A stretch of DNA of 9,615 nucleotides, from assembly GCA_015490395.1 (NCBI GenBank), contig WFXX01000254.1, forward strand, positions 1-9,615. The letters are read 5' to 3'. This DNA is from Gammaproteobacteria bacterium (GTDB lineage: Bacteria; Pseudomonadota; Gammaproteobacteria; DRLM01). The notes under the pieces were generated by a model that saw only the letters and a program-made list of their open reading frames with translations, was not told the DNA's origin and searched no databases. Position numbers and translations under genes: made by a program. Shown piece after piece: positions 4,020 through 9,615 of the stretch. Within the stretch, counting starts at the first letter, position 1, and each line of letters starts with the position of its first letter.

Positions 4020-6692
4020 TCACAAGGCCAAGGAGAGGCCCACGTTGAGGAACTGCCGCCGGTAGTCGCCCAAGGACGGGCTCTGCAGGCCGATGGCCAC
4101 CCCAACATCCTCGGGGCTGAGGATCAGACCGGTGGGCAGGTTGGAGTCGTTCTGCTGGAAGGTGTAGCTGGCGAAAAGGCTGAGCCCCTCCCGGGGAAAG
4201 AAGCTCAGCCCCAGGCTGAAGGTCTGCAGCAGGTTGACGCGCCGGCGGGTGAAGCGGGTGACCGAGTCAGGGTTCGTGTACCGGCGAAAGGAGAGGGCGT
4301 AGCCCACCGAGCCACTCACGCCCGCTGCCAGCCCCCGGCGCAGGCGCAGCCCCAGGTCGTGGGCCCGGTAGGCGAAGTCGCTGCCCTCGGGCCGGCTGTT
4401 GGCGTTGACCGTGTAGCCGTAGGTCAGCTCCCAGGACAGGCCCCCGCCCAGGCTCTGCCCCAAGAACAACCCGGCGGCGGTGGTGCGGGCATCGAACAAA
4501 GGCGAGGAGGCGGACTTGAAGACTTGGCGGGAGAGGCTGAGCTGGAGCTGAGTGGGCGCGGCGCGGCGCTCGTCCTCGCCCGCCAGGAAGGTTAGCCAAG
4601 CGGGCCAGTTGAGCCGCCGGTCCAGGGACAGGAAGGCCCCGCTGGAGCGGCTCACCAGTCGTGCCACCAACAGGCCTTTGGTCTCGGTGTGGGACAGGCT
4701 CAGGCTCCAGCGGCTGCGGCCCCGGCGCAGCTCGAGGAAGGGCGAGGCCTGGAGGTCCACCAGGTCGAACTGGTCCCGGTGGAAGACCGTGTAACCGGGG
4801 CTGAGGGTGACCCCCCAGGTGAGGGGGCGACCCCGAAGCTTGCGCTGGTAAGTGATGCTGCCATCGAGGTCGCTGCGCGCTTGGCCCACCGGATTCCGGC
4901 GGCTGAGGTTGCTGTTGTCGTCGTAGCCCAGGCTGAAGCTCAGCCCGTAGGTGAAGCCGCGCACCCGGCGACGCAGCTCGTTCAGGCGAGCCGCGGCCTG
5001 GGCGGCCAGGTCCGGCGAGCCGCCCCGCAGGACCGCCCGATACTGGGCCATGGCCTCCTCCAGGTGCCCGAGCTGCTCGTAGGTGGCCGCCAGGTTCAGG
5101 TGGGCCCCCAAGTGCCCGGGGAAGAGGCGCAGCACCTGGCGGTAGGCCTCCACCGCCTCCTCGGGACGGCCGCGGCGGTTGGCGATGAGCCCCTGGAGGT
5201 AATGGGCGAAGAGGTTGTCAGGCTCCTCACCCAGCACCTCCCGCAGCCAAGCGGAGGCCGCCTCCAGGCGGCCAGCGCTGTAGAGGCGCTCGGCCTGGGC
5301 CAGGCGCAGGCGGTTGCGCAGCCGCCGCTGCTCGGCCTCCGTCTCGGCCAAGGCCAGCGCTCGGGCGAAGCGCTCCGCCGCCAGGGCGTAAGCGCCCCGG
5401 CGCTCGGCCAAGGAGGCGGCCTCCTCCAGCAGCCGTCCCTGACGGGGACGCAGGGCCAGGGCGCGGCGGTAGGCCTCCTCGGCGGCCTCCAGCTCACCCT
5501 GCTCCGCGCGCAGCCTCGCCAGCTCGGCCCAGGCGGCGGCATCCTCGGGGCTCTCCTGCAGGCGCCGCTCCAGGGCGGCGATGCGCCCCAGCTCCCGCTG
5601 CCGGCGCAGCCCTGCCCCCTCGGGCGTGGCATAGAGCTGCTCCAGCAGCTCGCGGGCCTGCTCCGCCTGAGGCGAGTCGGGGGCCCGGTCCAGCAGCGCC
5701 TCCAAGGTGCGCGCGGCCTCAGCGCTGCGTTGGGTCTCAAGATAAAGGGCCCCGAGACGCAGGCGCGCGTCCAGGTTGTCCGGGTCGTCCTGGAGCAGGC
5801 CCAGGAGCAGGGCCTCGGCCCGCTCGTAGCGCTCCAGGCCCCGGTAGGCGGCAGCCAGGTTGAGGCGTGCCACCGGGTCCCGGGGCGAGAGCCGCAGGGC
5901 CTCCTGGAAGGCCTCCGCGGCGGCCCGATAGTCCCCGCCATCCAGGGCCCGCAGGCCCCGCAGGATGGCCAGGCGAAGCCTGGCCGCCTGGGCCACCGGG
6001 GCCCGAGGGGGCGCCAGGCGCAGGACCTCTCGGTAACGGCGCTCGGCCTCCTCCAGATCGCCAGCCCCGTAGGCGATGTCCCCCAGGTAGCGCAGCACCG
6101 AGGCATTGTCAGGCTGGAGGCTGGCCACGCGGAGGAAGGTCTCCCGGGCCTGCTCCGGCCGCCCCAGCAGGAGCTGGGTCAGCCCCAGTCCCTGGAGCAC
6201 CTCGGGATCCTCCGGCAGCTCCCGGGCCAGGGCCTCGAAGCGCTCCAGGGCCTCCCCCAAGCGTCCTTCCTCTCCCAAAACCTTAGCCTCCAGGAGGCGG
6301 GCCCGCCGCCGCGCCTCCCGACCCTCCGGGCCCTCTCCGCCCCGGCGCGAGACTTCCCGGTACACCGCCAAGGCCTCCTCGACGCGCCGCAGGCGCTCGT
6401 AGGTCCGGCCCAGGATGAGGCGCAGGCGCAGGTTCGTCGGATCGGCCGCTACGCTGGCCCGCAGGGCCTCCAATCCCCCGGCCACATCTCCGAGCCGCAG
6501 CCTGGCGGTAGCCAAAAAGAACAAGGCCTGGGCGTTGCGCGGCTCCCGCTCGAGCAGCCCCTCAAGCAGCGCCGCCGCCCCCCGCAGGTCCCCGGCCTGG
6601 AGCCGCTCCACCGCATCCTCCAAGGTAGGAGCAGCCCAGGCGGGGGCTGCCAGCAGCGCCCCGAGCAGCAGCAGGGCCAGCGGCGCCCGCAT
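4020..6692 (-). CDS. Tetratricopeptide-repeat protein with C-terminal outer-membrane beta-barrel
   Basis: Predicted outer-membrane protein with a large periplasmic TPR arm. The 890 residues have a clear Sec signal peptide (MRAPLALLLLGALLAAPAWA, cut near 20) and about 555 residues of helical repeats (about 22-577), enough for some 16 TPRs, with typical NAQALFFLATARLRLGD and HLGAHLNLAATYEQLGH blocks. From GFTYGLSFSLGYDDNSN (579 on) there are about 312 residues of alternating polar/hydrophobic strands, consistent with a 14-16-strand barrel. This order (TPR then barrel) is that of PgaA, BcsC, PelB and the Slam/DUF560 translocons, which export polysaccharides or surface proteins. Similarity to any one of them is architectural only. 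The last residue is Leu rather than the usual aromatic. The gene begins nine bases after the preceding stop, as third gene of the RND operon. Export pore or assembly factor is an inference. Confidence 0.85.
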   Translation of the reverse strand: MRAPLALLLLGALLAAPAWAAPTLEDAVERLQAGDLRGAAALLEGLLEREPRNAQALFFLATARLRLGDVAGGLEALRASVAADPTNLRLRLILGRTYERLRRVEEALAVYREVSRRGGEGPEGREARRRARLLEAKVLGEEGRLGEALERFEALARELPEDPEVLQGLGLTQLLLGRPEQARETFLRVASLQPDNASVLRYLGDIAYGAGDLEEAERRYREVLRLAPPRAPVAQAARLRLAILRGLRALDGGDYRAAAEAFQEALRLSPRDPVARLNLAAAYRGLERYERAEALLLGLLQDDPDNLDARLRLGALYLETQRSAEAARTLEALLDRAPDSPQAEQARELLEQLYATPEGAGLRRQRELGRIAALERRLQESPEDAAAWAELARLRAEQGELEAAEEAYRRALALRPRQGRLLEEAASLAERRGAYALAAERFARALALAETEAEQRRLRNRLRLAQAERLYSAGRLEAASAWLREVLGEEPDNLFAHYLQGLIANRRGRPEEAVEAYRQVLRLFPGHLGAHLNLAATYEQLGHLEEAMAQYRAVLRGGSPDLAAQAAARLNELRRRVRGFTYGLSFSLGYDDNSNLSRRNPVGQARSDLDGSITYQRKLRGRPLTWGVTLSPGYTVFHRDQFDLVDLQASPFLELRRGRSRWSLSLSHTETKGLLVARLVSRSSGAFLSLDRRLNWPAWLTFLAGEDERRAAPTQLQLSLSRQVFKSASSPLFDARTTAAGLFLGQSLGGGLSWELTYGYTVNANSRPEGSDFAYRAHDLGLRLRRGLAAGVSGSVGYALSFRRYTNPDSVTRFTRRRVNLLQTFSLGLSFFPREGLSLFASYTFQQNDSNLPTGLILSPEDVGVAIGLQSPSLGDYRRQFLNVGLSLAL

Positions 6693-6701
6693 CCCCAGGC
6701 C

Positions 6702-7604
6702 TCAATAAGCGATGGTGGCCCGAAGCAGGAGCTTCCAGCCATCGAAGCCCAGCCGCAGAGGGCGGTACTCGAGGCTTGCCGGGTCCTTGTACAGCATGCG
6801 GCCCTCCTCGCCCTGGATCATGGGCAGCTCCAGGTTCAGGTTGTCCGTGGCCTGGAAGTCCGTGCGCACGCTCCCCTCGCCCAAGGCGACCTTCCCCGCC
6901 GCCACCGTGTAGCCGGCCTCCAGGCCCAGCGCGAAGCGGCGGCCCAAGGGCCATGCCACCCCCAGAGCAGCCTGCCCCAGCAGGGCCCCCGTAGCCCGCG
7001 CCTCGGTGACGATGGCCCGCCGGAAGCTCTTGGGCGGGCCGCTGAGGAAGAGGAACACGAACTCCTCGCGGTAGCTGATATCGAAGAGCTCGCGCACGGT
7101 AAGCTCCAAGTGCCAGCGTGCGCCCGCCTCGCCTTGGTCGAGCCGGTAGCGCCACCCGGCAAAGAACTCGTTGTAGGCGATGCGTGCGCTACGGCTGGCG
7201 CGCACCACCTCGAAAGCCCCCTGGAGCGGGAAGAGGCCCTCCACCGTGGCCGAGGCCTGTAGGGCCCAGGTGCCCAAACCCAGCAGCAAAGCGTGCCGTC
7301 CCCTCACGCGCCACTGGAAGCGCACCCCCAGCGCGCGTCCCGGGGCACGGGCATCCAAGGGGATATCGAAACGGAAGGGCTCCACCACGTTGAGGCCCAG
7401 GGCCTCGTCCACCAGGGTGGCCTCGCCCTCGAAGGGCGCCCGCATCTCACCCTCGCGCAGCAGGCGTAGGCCCGGCGCGTGGATCCCCAGATAGGGGCTG
7501 AAGCCCCAGCGCCCGGCCTCCTCCTGGGCCGCGGTGGCCAGGGGCGAGGCGGCTAGGATCAGCGCCAGCGCAACGGGCCACCCCCTTCGCTCAATGCGCC
7601 GCAC
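6702..7604 (-). CDS. Secreted beta-rich protein, probable outer-membrane beta-barrel, family not recognised
   Basis: I do not recognise the family. The 300-residue product has a Sec signal peptide (basic start MRRIERRG, hydrophobic core about 9-23, likely cut at about 25-26, no lipobox cysteine). The mature part is mostly alternating amphipathic strands: ALGVRFQWRVRGRHALLLGL near 95-115 and RFALGLEAGYTVAAGKVAL near 205-225. It ends LLLRATIAY with a terminal aromatic, as in many outer-membrane barrels. The start is GTG at 7604, overlapping the end of the exporter gene by 14 bases; AGGAGG at 7614-7619 lies nine bases upstream, inside the exporter. That overlap suggests translational coupling. 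Its place between an RND exporter and a TPR-barrel protein suggests an outer-membrane or periplasmic partner in the same pathway; it could instead be the cargo of the TPR-barrel protein. Function unknown. Confidence 0.75.
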   Translation of the reverse strand: MRRIERRGWPVALALILAASPLATAAQEEAGRWGFSPYLGIHAPGLRLLREGEMRAPFEGEATLVDEALGLNVVEPFRFDIPLDARAPGRALGVRFQWRVRGRHALLLGLGTWALQASATVEGLFPLQGAFEVVRASRSARIAYNEFFAGWRYRLDQGEAGARWHLELTVRELFDISYREEFVFLFLSGPPKSFRRAIVTEARATGALLGQAALGVAWPLGRRFALGLEAGYTVAAGKVALGEGSVRTDFQATDNLNLELPMIQGEEGRMLYKDPASLEYRPLRLGFDGWKLLLRATIAY

Positions 7605-9615
7605 GCGGCGCCACCTCCTCCGCCGGCTGCCCGCCCCGGCGGTAGCGGAAGGCGAGCGGCAGGGTCAGCAGCGCCACCAGGCAGCTCACCACCATATAGG
7701 CGGCCACGAAACTGCCCAGCTTGACGTGGGGTGGGAAGCGGGAGAAGAGCAGCACGGCGAAGCCCACCGTCACCACCGTGGCGTTGAACACGATGGTCTT
7801 GCCCACGCTGCGCATGGTGGCCCGGGTCGCCTCCAGATGGTCCTCCCGGCTGCGGCGCCGCTCGTCCAGGTAGCGGAAGATGTAGTGCACAGCGTAATCG
7901 ACGCCGACGCCGATGGCCACCCCGGCGGCCAGGGCTGTGGAGACATCCAGGGGGATGCCCGCCCAGCCGGCGAAGCCGGCGATGAGCAAGGTGGTGAGGG
8001 TGACCGGGATCACCGTGTACACCCCCACCAGCAGGGAGCGGAACAGTAGTGCGGCGATGGCCAAAATGCCAATCTTGGACAGGCCGATGGCCAGGGTCTG
8101 GCTCTGGATGAGGAGGTCCGCCCAAACGTAGGAGTTGTTGGCCGATCCGGCGAAGTGGGCCTCCACCCCTGTGCCAGCAAAGTGCTCGTCGATAAAGCGG
8201 CGGGCCTCGTCGATGATGGCCTTGAGGGCCCGGGTATGGTCGGTGCGGATGGCCACCGTCACCAAGGCCTGGCGGTAGTCGAAATCCATCACTTCGTCGA
8301 GCTGCTCTGGGCGTCCGGAGACGGAGAACAGGTACAGATACTCGGCGATCTCCTGGCGGGTCTCGGGCAGACGCTCGTAAGCCGGGTCGTCGGCGTGCAG
8401 CGCCTTGTTCATGCTCTTGAGGTAATCCACAATGGAGCGTGTGTCGCCCACGTGGGGCAAGGACTCCATGTGCCGCTGAAAGGCTTCCAAGCGGCGCAGC
8501 AGCTCCGGCGATTTGAAGGCGTCCTTCTCGGGCCCCTCGAAGACCACGTTGAGGAAGATGGAGCCGGAGAAGCGCTCGTTGATCAGGTCGTGGGCCCGCA
8601 CCACCGGGCTGTCCTCCCGGAAGTCGCTGAGCCAGCTCGAATCCACGTAGAGCCGCGACGTCCCGACCACAGCCAGGGCCGAGAGGATCAAGAGCGCCCC
8701 CAGCAGGGCCCCGGGACGGGCCTGGAGGGCGGTGGTGACCGCCACCAGGGCCCGGGTAAGCTGGTTCTGCTCTGCATAGAGGCGCAGGGCCCGGCGCTTG
8801 GCCAGGTAGCGGCCCACCCGGGGCCGCATGAGGGCCAGAGCCGCGGGGATGAAGCTCACCGTCAGCAGCCAGCTGAAGGCGATGCCGAGGACGGTGAACA
8901 GCCCGAAGACCTTGAAGGGCGGCATCTCAGCGAAGAGCAGGGCCAGGAAGCCCACCCCGGTGGTGACCGTGGTGGTCAGCAAAGGCGGGCCCAGCCGCTG
9001 CAGCACGGTCTCCATGATCTGACGGCCGTCGCGCTGGGGGTCGGCCAGCACCTCGTCGTAGTAGTGGCTGAGCAGGTGCACCGCATCACCGATGCTCACC
9101 GCCACTAGGATCACCGGGAGCATGGTGGAGATGGTGTACATGGGCACCCCGGCCAGGGCCATCACCCCCATGGTCCAGGTGATGGCCATGGCCATCACGG
9201 CCATGGGCAGCACCACCCCGCGACCGGTGCGGAAGATCAGGTAGAGGGTCAGGGCGATGGCGGCGATGAGGGCCGGGATCATCACCCGCAGGTCCTCCAG
9301 GGCGTGGAGCCCAGCGGTGACCTCGATGACCGGGCGCCCGGCTAGATAGAATCGGTCATTGCCCGCCCGCGCCACGGCGCCGTCACCGGCCTCGTCCGCC
9401 GCGGCGCTGGCCCACAGCTCCCAGCTGGCGTCACTGCCCCCTTTCCAGGAGCCCTGCCAGTCCCGCCCCGGGGAGTCTCCCTGGGGCCAGGTGTCGGGGG
9501 CTGGGGCCTCCCCCGGTCCCTGCTCCGCTTGCGGCCAGCTGCCTTGGCCAGACCAGCCCCCGCCCCCTTCACTGGCCTTACCACCGCCGCTGTTGCGCCC
9601 CTGCCGCGGCCAAGC
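7591..9615 (-). CDS. RND-superfamily exporter, MMPL type (N-terminus outside window)
   Basis: Inner-membrane, presumably proton-driven exporter; related MMPL proteins move lipids and other hydrophobic molecules. 674 codons are visible with no stop up to the right edge, so the start and TM1 are missing. The core shows two sterol-sensing-like six-helix halves. Helices 2-6 lie at about 9310-8810 with SIGDAVHLLSHYYDE (Asp codon at 9085-9087). Then come TM7 near 8700, a second periplasmic loop (about 8650-8120) and helices 8-12 down to about 7640 with AIGVGVDYAVHYIFRYLDE (Asp codon at 7897-7899). The paired Asp residues are the expected proton-relay positions, and the layout resembles COG1033. The first 80 visible residues (9615-9376) are an unusual Trp/Gly/Gln-rich stretch in the first periplasmic domain. 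An in-frame GTG at 9375 is internal, not the start. It is upstream of, and overlaps, the beta-barrel gene in the same operon. Cargo unknown. Confidence 0.9.
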   Translation of the reverse strand, partial: AWPRQGRNSGGGKASEGGGGWSGQGSWPQAEQGPGEAPAPDTWPQGDSPGRDWQGSWKGGSDASWELWASAAADEAGDGAVARAGNDRFYLAGRPVIEVTAGLHALEDLRVMIPALIAAIALTLYLIFRTGRGVVLPMAVMAMAITWTMGVMALAGVPMYTISTMLPVILVAVSIGDAVHLLSHYYDEVLADPQRDGRQIMETVLQRLGPPLLTTTVTTGVGFLALLFAEMPPFKVFGLFTVLGIAFSWLLTVSFIPAALALMRPRVGRYLAKRRALRLYAEQNQLTRALVAVTTALQARPGALLGALLILSALAVVGTSRLYVDSSWLSDFREDSPVVRAHDLINERFSGSIFLNVVFEGPEKDAFKSPELLRRLEAFQRHMESLPHVGDTRSIVDYLKSMNKALHADDPAYERLPETRQEIAEYLYLFSVSGRPEQLDEVMDFDYRQALVTVAIRTDHTRALKAIIDEARRFIDEHFAGTGVEAHFAGSANNSYVWADLLIQSQTLAIGLSKIGILAIAALLFRSLLVGVYTVIPVTLTTLLIAGFAGWAGIPLDVSTALAAGVAIGVGVDYAVHYIFRYLDERRRSREDHLEATRATMRSVGKTIVFNATVVTVGFAVLLFSRFPPHVKLGSFVAAYMVVSCLVALLTLPLAFRYRRGGQPAEEVAPRAAH
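7614..7619 (-). promoter_or_regulatory. Internal ribosome binding site for the beta-barrel gene
   Basis: AGGAGG on the minus strand lies inside the last codons of the exporter gene and nine bases before GTG 7604. It decides that start and allows coupled translation of the two overlapping genes. Confidence 0.65.
9376..9615 (-). other. Trp/Gly/Gln-rich low-complexity segment of the RND exporter
   Basis: The 80 codons entering the window contain eight Trp spaced roughly every ten residues, in motifs such as WSGQGSWPQ, DTWPQGDS and DWQGSWKGG. The segment is rich in Gly, Ser, Gln, Pro and Asp and almost lacks aliphatic residues. The normal family sequence resumes at RFYLAGRPVIEV. It lies in the loop before TM2, hence predicted periplasmic. 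It looks like an insertion into the first periplasmic domain; its far end is not visible. Confidence 0.8.

Noticed and set aside
4020..6692. Naming the TPR-barrel protein PgaA, BcsC or Slam
   Set aside because: Only the domain order matches. No polysaccharide synthase, deacetylase or TbpB-like lipoprotein is visible, and the sequence itself does not single out one family.
4689..7262. 857-codon open frame on the plus strand, antisense to the TPR-barrel gene
   Set aside because: It is an antisense shadow of the GC-rich gene. Its product is a featureless Gln/Pro/Leu/Gly mix without motifs and crosses two real gene boundaries, whereas the minus strand has signal peptide, TPRs and barrel.
7591..9375. 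Taking GTG 9375 as the start of the RND exporter
   Set aside because: The frame is open from there to the window edge, the protein would lack TM1 and most of the first periplasmic domain, and no good RBS precedes it. The gene is 5'-truncated by the window.

Overview
The window is very GC-rich and gene-dense, and nearly every third codon position is G or C. It reads like a chromosomal segment of a high-GC Gram-negative proteobacterium, probably a gammaproteobacterium: there are three predicted outer-membrane beta-barrel proteins, Sec signal peptides, an MMPL/RND exporter and a candidate sigma-54 promoter. The species cannot be named from sequence alone. I see no phage, insertion sequence, CRISPR array, tRNA or rRNA.

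Layout. (1) The left edge (1-297, minus) holds the N-terminal 99 codons of tsaD, the tRNA t6A-modification enzyme, reading out of the window. (2) A 238-bp divergent intergenic region (298-535) contains an AT-rich island and two dyads. (3) On the plus strand lies a DrrAB-type ABC-2 exporter: ATPase (536-1900) and permease (1945-2706), closed by a strong intrinsic terminator (2748-2782). The ATPase carries an unusual 142-residue acidic, Gln/Trp-rich C-terminal tail with a duplicated module. (4) Convergent to it, on the minus strand, is a single beta-barrel porin gene (2799-3812). Its 207-bp upstream region holds a near-consensus sigma-54 (-24/-12) promoter. (5) The rest of the window is a minus-strand operon whose 5' end is beyond the right edge: an RND/MMPL exporter (9615-7591, N-terminus missing), a 300-aa secreted beta-barrel protein (7604-6702) and an 890-aa TPR plus C-terminal beta-barrel outer-membrane protein (6692-4020). 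The spacing is very tight: a 14-nt overlap, then a 9-nt gap.

How the genes may work together. The RND-barrel-TPR/barrel operon has components for the inner membrane, periplasm and outer membrane, so a trans-envelope export or lipid/polymer transfer pathway is the most economical reading. The cargo is not visible. The porin appears to be a separate, sigma-54-controlled transcription unit. The ABC exporter is a separate plus-strand operon.

The most distinctive oddity is Trp-rich low-complexity sequence in two unrelated transport proteins. The ABC ATPase tail has 12 Trp in 142 residues, and the visible N-terminal part of the RND protein has 8 Trp in 80 residues. Neither belongs to the conserved core of its family. 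They would lie on opposite sides of the inner membrane, which points to a lineage-specific low-complexity habit rather than a shared partner.
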